Shown: positions 8,114-17,710, numbered from the stretch's first letter. The stretch: 64,000 nt of DNA from an uncultured Gemmataceae bacterium (GCA_937923405.1 CALDUY010000007.1:124001-188000); one strand, 5' to 3'. The notes: generated from the sequence alone by a model not told the origin. Made by a program: numbers and translations.

Positions 8114-9973
8114 TTACTCTTTGCTCGTAACCACTTTCAGAATCGCCATTTCCCGCTCTTGTAACACGTTCCCCTGCCAGTGTAACATCAACAGATATAG
8201 CGGAAACGTCAGAACGAATAAAACGAATGACAACCCCAGAGCGGTAGGCAATCCGCTTAAGCTAGTTACTTCCTCGACGAGCTGTTCCACAGCGAGCGGC
8301 AGGAGAAAAGGAGCAAAGAGCATAGGCATAACCAGCACTCCCAACATGTTTAACACCACCGGGATCACTCGCACGCCGGCAGGTTTGAACGATCCCTGAG
8401 CAATAGGAATTGGGGCGAAGATCGACAACCAGTTTGTTATCATGCAATACACGAGGTAGAGCGACACGAGCAAGATACAACAGTATAGGTAATGATCCCA
8501 TCTCATCGGATATACGAACTGTATCATCAGAATACCTAGCAGACCGAGAATCATCGGGATCAGAGCCAATCCCATGTTCTTTCCCAGCAGAATCTGCCAG
8601 CGTGGTGCAGGACAAAGTACGAACACCCGAAAGCCCGCGCGATCGATGCCGAATTGATTGGCGGCTAGTTGCGTGATGGTGAGAAATATCATCGTGATCG
8701 CTCCAAACGCGATGATGGGGCGAAATAGTTCATGTGGTTCGGATTTCGACTGCAATGAGAACATCAAGAATAGAGCGCCGAGGATCACAGGCGACAGAAA
8801 GATCATTTTCACTTCGGGGGCGCGCCAAAGCGACATCATCGTACTAAGCGCAACAGCCTGAGACTGCTCCGGCATCCAGGGGAGTTGTTTTGTCAGTAAA
8901 CCGGGTTTGGCGACTCTCGAAGTCGCGGTGGGCTTTTTTACCTCTGCCTGCTCCTGACGCAGGGAACCCGTTCCTAAAGTGTACTGTCCGGTGTAGACCC
9001 GCAAGGTCGTGCGATAGCCACGCCACAAACTCAACATACCGATCAAACCAAACGCAAGAGTACCAAGCAAAGCAGGTAAGTAGTCTTGAGCGATCAACTT
9101 CGCCGCACCATACGGTAGCCATCCAAGCGGAAACCAAGCATTAACGATCCAGGCTATTCGATTGATCGCTTCGCGATCGCTTTTGCGTTTTTCCTCCTCG
9201 GTTTTGTCCTTCTCGCGATAAATTTCTTGCTGTCTTTGAACGAATTCATCCTGAGTGATTTTTCGCTCATTCAACTCTTGACGGACCTGATCCAGCCGAA
9301 TTTGTATATCACGAGTTTGTATATCTTCTGAGCCGCTTTCTTGAGTGGATCGACTCAAAGTTAAATTGACGAGATTGGGAATCTGGACGATGAGTATGAG
9401 ACCTGCCGTGATCCAAACGATGATCGTCCGACGTCGTCGCGGATTGGTCATCAACGAAGCCAGCCATCCCTGAAATTGATACGTCAAAGCAGTCACTGCC
9501 AGGAAAAATGCCACGAGCAGCGGGAATAGTAAGATCATGCCCAGACCACGAGACAATATCAACCCGAGAGCCAAACCAAACATAGCAGAGGCGAAAAGTA
9601 TCAAAGTGACATTGATCAACGAACTCAGATAATTGATGACGAAGACTCCAGTCGGTGAAACAGGTAGATGCAAAAACTTGTCGATCGTCAGCACATCGGT
9701 TCGTTGAAGATCGGTCAGCAATACGATTAGCCAGAAAAAGAGAAACCCCGCAACTATCGCATCCCAGAGATAAAGTACCTGCACTGCTTCGGTGTTTCGC
9801 AAAGCAAAGAGACCCAACAATAAACTGCCCGCAAAGAAAACCACTCCACCAAAGAGCAACAGCAATAGGAGCAAGATCAACACGACGATGTTGGCGACAC
9901 CGCCTCGCCGCAGTTGGTTCAAACGGATTCGCCAGCGTAGCCAGAGAAACGCGCGAAAATGCTGCCAATTCAC
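8114..9973 (-). CDS. ABC-2-type transporter permease
   Basis: A large integral membrane protein with about 10-12 hydrophobic segments in two blocks (residues about 20-200 and 390-610). They are separated by a charged cytoplasmic coiled region around 205-270 (RQELNERKITQDEFVQRQQE) and a further linker. It is paired with the upstream ATPase. A longer frame opens at an ATG at 9994, but a GTG at 9973 overlaps the ATPase stop as GTGA and yields the natural start MNWQHFRAFLWLRWR, so I prefer it. The substrate is unknown. The architecture resembles the large ABC exporters common in planctomycetes, which often handle lipids, peptides or gliding components. Confidence 0.85.
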   Translation of the reverse strand: MNWQHFRAFLWLRWRIRLNQLRRGGVANIVVLILLLLLLLFGGVVFFAGSLLLGLFALRNTEAVQVLYLWDAIVAGFLFFWLIVLLTDLQRTDVLTIDKFLHLPVSPTGVFVINYLSSLINVTLILFASAMFGLALGLILSRGLGMILLFPLLVAFFLAVTALTYQFQGWLASLMTNPRRRRTIIVWITAGLILIVQIPNLVNLTLSRSTQESGSEDIQTRDIQIRLDQVRQELNERKITQDEFVQRQQEIYREKDKTEEEKRKSDREAINRIAWIVNAWFPLGWLPYGAAKLIAQDYLPALLGTLAFGLIGMLSLWRGYRTTLRVYTGQYTLGTGSLRQEQAEVKKPTATSRVAKPGLLTKQLPWMPEQSQAVALSTMMSLWRAPEVKMIFLSPVILGALFLMFSLQSKSEPHELFRPIIAFGAITMIFLTITQLAANQFGIDRAGFRVFVLCPAPRWQILLGKNMGLALIPMILGLLGILMIQFVYPMRWDHYLYCCILLVSLYLVYCMITNWLSIFAPIPIAQGSFKPAGVRVIPVVLNMLGVLVMPMLFAPFLLPLAVEQLVEEVTSLSGLPTALGLSFVLFVLTFPLYLLMLHWQGNVLQEREMAILKVVTSKE

Positions 9974-10740
9974 GATGATCGCTCCTCTAGCCAAGTCAAT
10001 TTCGGGCCTTCTTCACGATCGACCCCGGCTTTCTCCAGGAAGCGAGCCTCCAACGAACTGCCTTGCCTTAGCGATTCTAAGGAGGTTTGCTCGACTAGCT
10101 TCCCCTTAACAATGATGCCAACGTGCGTGCAGAGCTTCTCGACAATCTCTAAGACATGCGACGTGAGAAACACCGTCGAACCTCGCTGGACGTAATTAGC
10201 GAGCAAATCACGGATGATGCGAGAAGTAACTGCGTCAACCCCTTCAAACGGTTCATCGAGAAAAAGCAGATCCGGATTTGGTAGCAAGGCCGCTGCCAGT
10301 GCGAGCTTCTTCTTCATTCCGTGGGAATACTCGATCGTGAGCTTCTTGTCTTCACGAGCCAGATCCAGCAACGACAGCAATTCTTCGCTTCGCCGTTGGA
10401 TGATTTCGCGAGGAAGTAAATACATTCGTCCGACAAAGGTCAGATACTCTCGGGCGGTCAGATTATCAAAAAGAGCAAGACCCTCTGGAATCACGCCGAT
10501 TCGTGACTTGGCCTCAAGAGCTTGCTTGGGATGCAGCATGTTGCGACCGAGTACATAAATCTCGCCATCAGAAGGTGCCAGGAGACCAGTGAGCATCTTG
10601 ATCGTGGTGGATTTACCGGCACCGTTTGGGCCGAGGAAACCGTAGAACGTGCCCGGTTCCACGCGCAAATCGATTTCATCCACTGCGCAAAACTTCTCGA
10701 AGTACCGCGTGAGCCGATGCGTTTCGATCGCTAGCGACAT
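9970..10740 (-). CDS. ABC transporter ATP-binding protein
   Basis: A 256-residue nucleotide-binding subunit. Walker A is GPNGAGKST near residues 37-45, the signature region is YSHGMKKKLALA, Walker B is LLFLDEPFEGVD and the switch histidine is in FLTSHVLE. The signature reads SHGMK rather than the canonical LSGGQ, as is usual in the ABC-2 export ATPases of the CcmA/NatA type. It overlaps the permease by 4 bases, so the two are made as a unit. About 250 bases upstream separate it from the divergent porin gene. Confidence 0.93.
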   Translation of the reverse strand: MSLAIETHRLTRYFEKFCAVDEIDLRVEPGTFYGFLGPNGAGKSTTIKMLTGLLAPSDGEIYVLGRNMLHPKQALEAKSRIGVIPEGLALFDNLTAREYLTFVGRMYLLPREIIQRRSEELLSLLDLAREDKKLTIEYSHGMKKKLALAAALLPNPDLLFLDEPFEGVDAVTSRIIRDLLANYVQRGSTVFLTSHVLEIVEKLCTHVGIIVKGKLVEQTSLESLRQGSSLEARFLEKAGVDREEGPKLTWLEERSS

Positions 10741-10992
10741 GGAAGTTTTCTTTCAGCTTAATGGACAAAACGAGTTAGAAGACGGCGGTCGCATCGCTCC
10801 AAGTACTGGAGAACACCTCGTCCTGGGTGATTGTAGTGATTGCATCAATTCTCGGGATTGGCAGGAAGCGTGCTTTTCTGGCAGTTGAACTAGCAGAAGA
10901 ACTTAGCGGACTTATTTCTCCGATACGAAAAAAACAGAACAAGACAAATCAATCAACGATGTCTGGTTCCGAATCGGGAGAAGAGGTAAGCC

Positions 10993-12750
10993 ATGTTTGT
11001 ACTTTCGTTCAAGCATATGCGTGCTTTATTGCTCAGCACGTTGCTCATAAGTGAATTCATAACTCCAGCGGCGATGGGGCAAGAGTCGGCCCCACTGCAA
11101 CAACTCCCAACGTTGTCCGAGGTGGGTAATCCGCCCAAAGCTGCACCGGACGACGGACTGGGCAAATTACCAGCCTCAGCAGCGACAACGCCTTCCAGCC
11201 GTGAGTGCAAACCAGAAGTTGGATCGGCAACGGGGTCAGGCGGCACAGTTCAGGATCGTTTCGCGAATGTCCCGCCGATCCAACCGTTCCCGCGAATGGG
11301 CTACTTCGGCATCACTCCGACCAGTCCAGGATATTATTCGCTAGTAGATGTCTTGGAAGGTCGTTATCGAGAAGAACCCCCCAAGCATCCGCATCCACGG
11401 TTCGGCCTGTTCCCGTTCTCGTTCTTCGACGTCAACTGGAAATTCCTCGACGATCCCAATAACACCGACACAGACTATGCTGACGTACTGAAGCGGCAAC
11501 GCTTTTGTGATGATCTTTGCATGATCACCACGGGTGGGGAAGTGCGAGCCCGCTTTAATTACGAGGCTAACAGTCGACTTTTGAACGTCGGGCCAGATGC
11601 GGGGCGAGACAATACTTACGATCTGTACCGTACACGCATCTATGCAGATTTATACGTCACGCAATACTTCCGAATGTTCGCCGAGTTTTTCGCGGCATTC
11701 GCACCGAACTATACGCTGCCTCCGATTCCGCCAGATCGAGATGTAGCCGATTTCTTGAACTTGTTCATCGATGCTCAGGTAGGGACGGTGCAAGAAAGTC
11801 CTGTCTGGTTCCGATTAGGGCGACAAGAACTACTTTACGGATCGCAAAGGTTGATTTCGCCGCTCGAGTGGGTCAACACTCGTCGAACCTTTCAGGGGGG
11901 CAAACTCTTCTGGCTCAAAGATAAGAACAGTTTCGATCTCTTTTGTGTACAACCAGTTCTTCAAGACCACGAACGTTTCAACTCCGTCGACAACAACGTT
12001 CTCTTCACTGGGGCCTGGTACACCCATCGTCCCCGTGCGGGTAGTTTCATCGATGCCTATTATCTGTTTCTCGACGATACCAACCCGTTCTTCGAGGGAG
12101 GGAACGGAGTCCGGGGCGGAAAATCCGTTCACACCGTCGGCGGTCGCTGGTGCGGCGACAAGGACAACTGGCTCTGGGATTTTGAAGCGATGGTCCAATT
12201 CGGTGAGTACGTCAATCAAGGCCTCTTCGCTAATGCGTTCACTGCCGCGTTCGGCTATCACTTCAAGGATTGCGACATGACGCCGATCATCTGGCTAAGC
12301 TTTGACCACGCCTCCGGCACGCCCAATCCGGGCGAGGGTTCGTTGAATCAGACCTTCTCGCAACTCTATCCTTTCGGTCATTATTACCTTGGCTTCATCG
12401 ACATCGTGGGGCGACGCAATATCAACGATATTTCCGCCTATTTGACCTTCTGGCCGGATAAATGGATTCTCGCACAGGTACAGTGTCATAACTTCTGGCT
12501 GGATAGTCCGCGAGACGCCCTATATAACGCGGCAGGACTTCCGATCCGACAGGACAAGACCGGAGTCGCAGGGAATTACGTTGGCACGGAGTTGGACTTC
12601 CTCGTGAATTTTCACTTGGACAACCACAATGACTTGCTCATCAGCTATTCGTACATGTTCGCGGGACGGTTTATCATCGAAACGGCTTCAACTCCTGGAG
12701 GACGAGATAATCCCCAAGCGCTTTACTGTCAGTACACCTATCGCTGGTAA
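10993..12750 (+). CDS. Alginate-export-family outer-membrane beta-barrel porin
   Basis: A 585-residue secreted protein with a signal peptide (about residues 9-28, ending AAMG). The first 100 residues are Pro/Ser-rich and probably periplasmic. The rest is barrel-like, with repeated aromatic-ended strands such as LYRTRIYADLYVTQYFRMFAEFF and the family hallmark RLGRQELLYGSQRLISP followed by WVNTRRTFQGGKLFW. Both are typical of the alginate_exp family, which forms large outer-membrane channels. The protein ends in an aromatic residue (YRW), a common barrel-assembly signal. A strong AGAGGT ribosome site precedes the ATG. No alginate biosynthesis gene is nearby, so the substrate is open. Confidence 0.85.
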   Translation: MFVLSFKHMRALLLSTLLISEFITPAAMGQESAPLQQLPTLSEVGNPPKAAPDDGLGKLPASAATTPSSRECKPEVGSATGSGGTVQDRFANVPPIQPFPRMGYFGITPTSPGYYSLVDVLEGRYREEPPKHPHPRFGLFPFSFFDVNWKFLDDPNNTDTDYADVLKRQRFCDDLCMITTGGEVRARFNYEANSRLLNVGPDAGRDNTYDLYRTRIYADLYVTQYFRMFAEFFAAFAPNYTLPPIPPDRDVADFLNLFIDAQVGTVQESPVWFRLGRQELLYGSQRLISPLEWVNTRRTFQGGKLFWLKDKNSFDLFCVQPVLQDHERFNSVDNNVLFTGAWYTHRPRAGSFIDAYYLFLDDTNPFFEGGNGVRGGKSVHTVGGRWCGDKDNWLWDFEAMVQFGEYVNQGLFANAFTAAFGYHFKDCDMTPIIWLSFDHASGTPNPGEGSLNQTFSQLYPFGHYYLGFIDIVGRRNINDISAYLTFWPDKWILAQVQCHNFWLDSPRDALYNAAGLPIRQDKTGVAGNYVGTELDFLVNFHLDNHNDLLISYSYMFAGRFIIETASTPGGRDNPQALYCQYTYRW

Positions 12751-12779
12751 TTTTAGTTAAATCTGATCTCTCTACTCCA

Positions 12780-12820
12780 CGATTACTGACTCACTGATGA
12801 GTCGGTGATCGTTTTGTTTC
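12780..12820 (+). terminator. Rho-independent terminator after the porin gene
   Basis: A 14-bp stem (CGATTACTGACTCA pairing with TGAGTCGGTGATCG, with two G-T wobbles) encloses a 4-base loop at 12794-12797. It is followed directly by TTTTGTTTC. It lies 30 bases after the porin stop and is the clearest intrinsic terminator in the window. Confidence 0.8.
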
Positions 12821-12915
12821 CTCAACCGTCATTCTCACAAATGGTTTGTACAAAATACCAAAATGATGAACGACCTTACTCAACTTCGCTGAGTCTACCT
12901 GGGGAGTTTGTTCTA

Positions 12916-15126
12916 ATGATCGTGCGTGCTTGGTTGGCCCTCTGTCTTATTCCAACAGCGGTTCTGGCTTCAGTGGATTCCGCGAGCATCGATGCTGCCG
13001 TCGTTGCCGCCATCGAGAAGAAACAAACTCCGGGAGCAGTCGTCGTGGTCATTCGGGAAGGCCGAGTTGTACATCGCAAGGCTTACGGCTATCGTCAACT
13101 CGAACCCACGCGGGAAGCGATGACGCTGGACACGGTCTTTGATCTCGCCTCGCTGACCAAACCCCTCGCCACAGGCACGGCGATCATGCGACTCATCGAA
13201 CAAGGTAAGCTGCGGCTCGAAGACAAAGTAGTGCAACACCTCCCAGAGTTTGGCAAGCATGGCAAGGAAGAGATCACTGTTGAGCAACTGCTACTGCACA
13301 CTTCGGGATTGATTGCTGACAACGCCTTGGCAGATTATCTCAACGTTAAGGCTCAGGCTATTCAAAATATTTACGATCTCAAATTGCGCAATAAACCCGG
13401 AGAGCGGTTCACCTACTCCGATGTTGGCTTCCTCGTACTGGGCTTTCTCGTCGAGAAACTCTCCGGACAAACACTGGATGAGTATTGCTACCAAACTATC
13501 TTTGCACCATTGGGGATGAACGAGACGTGCTTCCGACCAGGGCCAGAGCTATCGCGTCGAGCAGCGGCGACCGAGAACGAGAAAGGTACTTGGTTGCGAG
13601 GGGTGGTCCATGATCCGCGTGCCCGGGCCATCGGCGGTGTCGCTGGCCATGCGGGGCTTTTCAGCACAGCAGACGATCTCACGAAATACGCCCTGCTGCT
13701 GCTGCGGCAAGACGAAAAGCTACTCCAGCGCAAAACCCTGGATCTGTTCACCACTCCGCGCGCGGTGCCGGGGGGAACTCGCACCCTTGGTTGGGACGCT
13801 CGAACCGGCTTTTCTTCACCACGAGGGAAGTATCTGGGAGGCTTCGGTCATACTGGTTTCACAGGAACGTCACTGTGGATCGACCCAACGACTCAAACGG
13901 CTATTCTGATTCTGACCAATCGTGTACACCCCAATGGAAAAGGCAACGTCACACCATTGCGATCGACAATCGCGAACATCGTCGGTGAATCGATTCCACG
14001 TTCGACTTTGACGGGACTGGATGTTCTCAAACGTGAAAATTTTCAACGGCTTACTGGTAAACGGATCGGACTGGTAACCAATCACACTGGTATCGATCGT
14101 GAGGGCCACAGCATTATTGACTTGCTGCACGAGGCTCCAAACGTCAAACTTGTTGCTCTCTTCAGCCCAGAACATGGGATTCGCGGTCTGTTAGACGAGC
14201 GGATCGACGACAGCAAGGACGAAAAGACTGGGTTACCGATCTACAGCCTCTATGGCAAGACGCGCCGACCGACCAAGGAGCAACTTCAGGGCATCGATCT
14301 ATTAGTTTACGATATTCAAGATATTGGATGTCGCTTTTATACTTATAGCACGACACTTGGGTATCTTCTGGAAGAGGGAGCAAGGCACAACATCCCGGTT
14401 TTGGTGCTGGATCGCCCCAATCCTATCGGCGGTGAGTTGGTCGAAGGTCCGATTCGGGATCCCAATGCCGAGTCGTTCGTCGCCTACCACCCGCTTCCTG
14501 TTCGACATGGTTTAACCGTCGGCGAGATGGCTTTGTTGTTTAATTCGGAACGCAAGATCGGTGCGAAGCTCGAAGTCGTGAAGATGGAGAATTGGTTGCG
14601 ATCCGATCTGTTCGATCGCACGGGACTACTTTGGAAGAATCCCTCGCCGAACATGCGTTCGCTGACCGCGGCGATGTTGTATCCGGGCATCGGCTTATTA
14701 GAGACAACAAATATCTCTGTTGGGCGGGGAACAGATCGGCCATTTGAACTCCTCGGTGCGCCGTGGATCGATGGCCGCGCTCTGGCCACGGCTCTCAACG
14801 CCGAGAACCTACCCGGAGTGCGATTCGTACCAACTCGTTTCACTCCGGTTAGCAGTGTGCATGCGAACAAAGAATGTGGTGGCGTGCAGCTTTACATTAC
14901 GGACTGGTCACGTTTTGAGTCCTTGCCCACTGGGTTCGCCGTGGCCGCCACCCTTAGACGACTGCACCCAGAAGCCTGGCAACGGAAACGGTTCAATGTT
15001 CTGCTTGCCAACGAGAGTATCTTCCAGGCGGTCGAGAAGGGCGAAACCTGGCAGTCAATTTTGAAACAAGCTGAGCTAGGCAAAAAGGAGTTTCTCGACC
15101 TGCGAAAGAAGTATTTGTTGTACTAA
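12916..15126 (+). CDS. Fused serine hydrolase (AmiE/class C beta-lactamase fold) and DUF1343 (NamZ/GH171-like) protein
   Basis: A 736-residue two-domain secreted enzyme. After a signal peptide (MIVRAWLALCLIPTAVLA), residues about 25-345 form a beta-lactamase-family serine hydrolase with the catalytic SLTK tetrad at 79-82, a YSD triad near 160 and HTG near 310. Residues about 355-736 are DUF1343, with LVTNHTGID, FSPEHGIRG, YDIQDIGCRFYTY and LDRPNPIGG. In Bacillus subtilis the separate proteins AmiE (N-acetylmuramoyl-L-alanine amidase) and NamZ (exo-N-acetylmuramidase) are neighbours in the muropeptide-recycling operon, so the fusion suggests peptidoglycan turnover. ATG 12916 has GGGGAG 9 bases upstream and is chosen over the longer frame from 12805. 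Activity on muropeptides is inferred. Confidence 0.88.
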   Translation: MIVRAWLALCLIPTAVLASVDSASIDAAVVAAIEKKQTPGAVVVVIREGRVVHRKAYGYRQLEPTREAMTLDTVFDLASLTKPLATGTAIMRLIEQGKLRLEDKVVQHLPEFGKHGKEEITVEQLLLHTSGLIADNALADYLNVKAQAIQNIYDLKLRNKPGERFTYSDVGFLVLGFLVEKLSGQTLDEYCYQTIFAPLGMNETCFRPGPELSRRAAATENEKGTWLRGVVHDPRARAIGGVAGHAGLFSTADDLTKYALLLLRQDEKLLQRKTLDLFTTPRAVPGGTRTLGWDARTGFSSPRGKYLGGFGHTGFTGTSLWIDPTTQTAILILTNRVHPNGKGNVTPLRSTIANIVGESIPRSTLTGLDVLKRENFQRLTGKRIGLVTNHTGIDREGHSIIDLLHEAPNVKLVALFSPEHGIRGLLDERIDDSKDEKTGLPIYSLYGKTRRPTKEQLQGIDLLVYDIQDIGCRFYTYSTTLGYLLEEGARHNIPVLVLDRPNPIGGELVEGPIRDPNAESFVAYHPLPVRHGLTVGEMALLFNSERKIGAKLEVVKMENWLRSDLFDRTGLLWKNPSPNMRSLTAAMLYPGIGLLETTNISVGRGTDRPFELLGAPWIDGRALATALNAENLPGVRFVPTRFTPVSSVHANKECGGVQLYITDWSRFESLPTGFAVAATLRRLHPEAWQRKRFNVLLANESIFQAVEKGETWQSILKQAELGKKEFLDLRKKYLLY

Positions 15127-15204
15127 GTGTCTGCGTGATGAAAGTACAAGACATCTGGATCGAGAGCCAGAGTAAGATTGCGGATTAAATCGATCGTTGT
15201 CTGC

Positions 15205-15368
15205 TTAGTACGCGTTACAAAATAGTGTAGCGGAGCGCAGGCTTTAGCCTGCCCCTACCGATTTCGGATGGACAGCTAGCCGCAGGCTCTAGCCGGCGAA
15301 AGCAAGTTTCCGCCTGCGAAAACGCTTCCTACTTCGTTGCCGTTACATCATTTGGAGAAGCGCTCTAG
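15205..15368 (+). repeat. Dispersed palindromic repeat, copy A (1.5 units)
   Basis: This 164-bp block is nearly identical, in inverted orientation, to 47767-47974. It starts TTAGTACGCGTTACAAAAT and ends GAGAAGCGCTCTAG. Inside are palindromes CGCAGGCTTTAGCCTGC (15236) and a degenerate CGCAGGCTCTAGCCGGCG (15281), 45 bases apart. No reading frame is visible. It fills most of the 371-base space between the DUF1343 fusion and the next small gene; I see nothing else in that space. It looks like a REP/MITE-type element, probably moved in trans. Confidence 0.85.
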
Positions 15369-15497
15369 ATAGTTCCTACTGCATCCGGAGTGGGTGGGAT
15401 TCTCTCGCTTCCTGGTACGGATCGCGAGTGATATTGTGACGTGCGTTGCGGATAAATTTCGCTATCCATTCTGAGCCGAGTGCCATCTGAGTGTCTC

Positions 15498-15818
15498 ATG
15501 CCAAAACGCGACATGCAGAGCATCTGGTCCTTGCTTAGTGATCTTGCCCGAGAACTGTCCTGGCTGTTACGAATCGGATTCTTTGGCGGCCTGCTGATTG
15601 GAGCTGGGCTAGCCTTTTACCTCGTCAGTCAGATTCCAATCGCAGAAATCCGCCGTGGATTCCTCCGCATACTATTGGTGTTTGTGCTAGGAAGCACCGC
15701 TGTAGGAGGGTTCCTTGGACTAGCGTTGGGAGTGGTCGCCGAATTGCTCGTGCATCGGGTCGGCAGTAAAGACAAACCAACACAAAAACGTTCTCGAAAC
15801 ACTGGTGCTTCCAGATGA
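15498..15818 (+). CDS. Small two-TM membrane protein of unknown function
   Basis: About 106 residues with two hydrophobic segments (LRIGFFGGLLIGAGLAFYLV and ILLVFVLGSTAVGGFLGLALGVV) and a basic C-terminal tail. Glycine-rich helices suggest tight packing or oligomerisation. The start could also be a GTG at 15480, six codons earlier, and no strong ribosome site supports either. It is convergent with the following membrane-protein gene. I recognise no family. Confidence 0.6.
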   Translation: MPKRDMQSIWSLLSDLARELSWLLRIGFFGGLLIGAGLAFYLVSQIPIAEIRRGFLRILLVFVLGSTAVGGFLGLALGVVAELLVHRVGSKDKPTQKRSRNTGASR

Positions 15819-15838
15819 TTTACCGTGCTTCAGGTGCA

Positions 15839-16459
15839 TCACGAAGATCGAGGATCCTCTGATTTTGGAGGATTTGTCGAGCGCGGCTCCAAGGGAATGT
15901 AATCGTAGTATCCCCCTGGTCGTGACGGCTGCTGGGATTCAAAGCCGCTCGGACCACCAATTTGCACCTGCCCTTTTGGCGGCTCGCTCACCACCGTGGA
16001 AGGACCACCAAGCAGCGTCTCTGCAGGTTCGGTATCACTGTCGATTCGTCGATGACGAATGATCCTGTCGGGAGAGGATCCAGCTAGTGCTTGTAACAGT
16101 CGTTGCTCAGCTTTGCTGGGAGATTCCATCTCAGCAAGAATTCGCAAGGCCAGCGCCCGGGCATGCGTTCCAGCAGGGAAGCGATGATCAAATCGCCACC
16201 GAGCCAACCTGGAAGCTAACATAACCCAGATTAGATATCCCGCGGCAAAAGCGCAGCACAGCCCCGCCGAAGTTGGCGCGGCTCGAACAAATCGCCAATC
16301 GTAGGTATGCCACAAGAGAAAGAACACAACTGGAACGATGGTCAGAATCACCAATGGCATCAACGCTACGGCCCAGGTGAGCTGTCGATCCAGTGAATCC
16401 AGTATCTCTCGAAGTACCTCTTCGACGCGCCGTTCATCCAGCTCCGTCGAGTGTCCCAT
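15839..16459 (-). CDS. Membrane protein with Pro-rich cytoplasmic tail, unknown function
   Basis: A 206-residue protein. An N-terminal amphipathic segment (ERRVEEVLREILDSLDRQL) leads into two TM helices (about residues 28-50 and 62-82). A soluble helical stretch follows (about 95-125), then a disordered Pro/Ser/Gly-rich tail. Nothing catalytic is visible. It lies about 120 bases downstream of aroB on the same strand and may be co-transcribed. Confidence 0.65.
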   Translation of the reverse strand: MGHSTELDERRVEEVLREILDSLDRQLTWAVALMPLVILTIVPVVFFLLWHTYDWRFVRAAPTSAGLCCAFAAGYLIWVMLASRLARWRFDHRFPAGTHARALALRILAEMESPSKAEQRLLQALAGSSPDRIIRHRRIDSDTEPAETLLGGPSTVVSEPPKGQVQIGGPSGFESQQPSRPGGYYDYIPLEPRSTNPPKSEDPRSS

Positions 16460-16577
16460 ACTCCCTAACTCCAGGACTTCGTGAGAGCATTGTCAAGACA
16501 AAAGATATTGTATCACTTGCTCGGTCAATTCTTGGAAAGAAATTTGGGCAGGTGCGTCAGTGCCCTCCAGATGAATC

Positions 16578-17672
16578 TCAGGCATCTACACATCCAACCT
16601 CAAGGAGTACAGCTCGAACGTCCTCCTCCGAGATCTGCTCGACGAGCCGCACTTCGCCAACGCGATAAGGAAGAATGAATCGGAGCCGACCAGATTCTGC
16701 CTTTTTATCTAGACGCATTACACGCAGTAGTTCTGAGATGTTCCAGGAATCTGGCCGAGTTGGTAGTGAGTACGCCTGGAGGAGTCGCCTCTGCCGTTCG
16801 ACCAGATTATCCTCAATCAAATTCAATCGTCGAGCCAGACGGGCAGCACAGTCCATTCCCGCCGCGACGGCCTCCCCGTGGAGCCATTGACCATAGCCGG
16901 CAACCGCTTCAAACGCATGAGCAAACGTGTGACCGTAATTCAGCACGGCTCGTCGCCCCGTTAACTCACGCTCATCTTGTTCAACAATGTCGGCTTTAAG
17001 ACGGCAACATCGGGCAATCATCCAGCGAAGCGGTTCAGGCTCTCGGGCCAGGACGGCAGCCACTTGTTGTTCCAGCCAGTCGAACAGCTGTGGCGCGAGA
17101 ATCATGCCGTACTTGACCACTTCAGCCAAACCACTGCGATATTCCCGCTCCGGTAAGGTTTTTAATACGTTGGAGGCAATCCAAACACCGACGGGTTGAT
17201 GAAAGGCTCCGATCAGGTTCTTGCCACGCCGATGATTGATGCCCACCTTCCCGCCCACGGAGCTATCCACCATTGCTAAGAGCGTGGTTGGAACCTGTAA
17301 GAAGGCCAGACCACGGTTGTAGGTTGCGGCCACGAAGCCAGCGAGATCACCGATTACCCCTCCCCCCACCGCCACAACCAACGTTCGTCGATCTGCTCGA
17401 AGATCGACTAGGCGATCGTACAGTCGCTCGGCAGTTGCCAGGCATTTTTGTTCCTCACCACTGGGTAAGGTGACTTGTTCGACACGAAAGTCCGCGTTGG
17501 CCAAACTCGCACAAACCTCCGAAGCATGTTGTTGGACATGCTCATCGGTAACAATCAACGCTAGTGAAGCACTTGATCGACCGCGAGCAAACTCCCCAAC
17601 TCCATCAAGCCGTTTTTCTAGATGAATGTCGTAGGAGCGATCCCCCAGCGCGACCCGCACTTCCGAATTCAT
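16578..17672 (-). CDS. aroB: 3-dehydroquinate synthase
   Basis: The second enzyme of the shikimate pathway, converting DAHP to 3-dehydroquinate with NAD and a divalent metal. The NAD-binding GGGVIGDLAGF starts at residue 103, followed by VPTTLLAMVDSSVGGK (about 127-142). The metal ligands are Glu184 in GLAEVVKYG, His248 in NYGHTFAHA and His265 in LHGEAVAAGM. The 364-residue length is normal. No other shikimate gene is in the window. Confidence 0.96.
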   Translation of the reverse strand: MNSEVRVALGDRSYDIHLEKRLDGVGEFARGRSSASLALIVTDEHVQQHASEVCASLANADFRVEQVTLPSGEEQKCLATAERLYDRLVDLRADRRTLVVAVGGGVIGDLAGFVAATYNRGLAFLQVPTTLLAMVDSSVGGKVGINHRRGKNLIGAFHQPVGVWIASNVLKTLPEREYRSGLAEVVKYGMILAPQLFDWLEQQVAAVLAREPEPLRWMIARCCRLKADIVEQDERELTGRRAVLNYGHTFAHAFEAVAGYGQWLHGEAVAAGMDCAARLARRLNLIEDNLVERQRRLLQAYSLPTRPDSWNISELLRVMRLDKKAESGRLRFILPYRVGEVRLVEQISEEDVRAVLLEVGCVDA

Positions 17673-17710
17673 GTAATAACGCCTTCAAACGAAGAATCGA
17701 TACGAAGAAG

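Noticed and set aside
12805..12915. Longer start for the DUF1343 fusion
   Set aside because: It begins within the terminator region after the porin, lacks a ribosome site and would put 37 residues before a perfect signal peptide.
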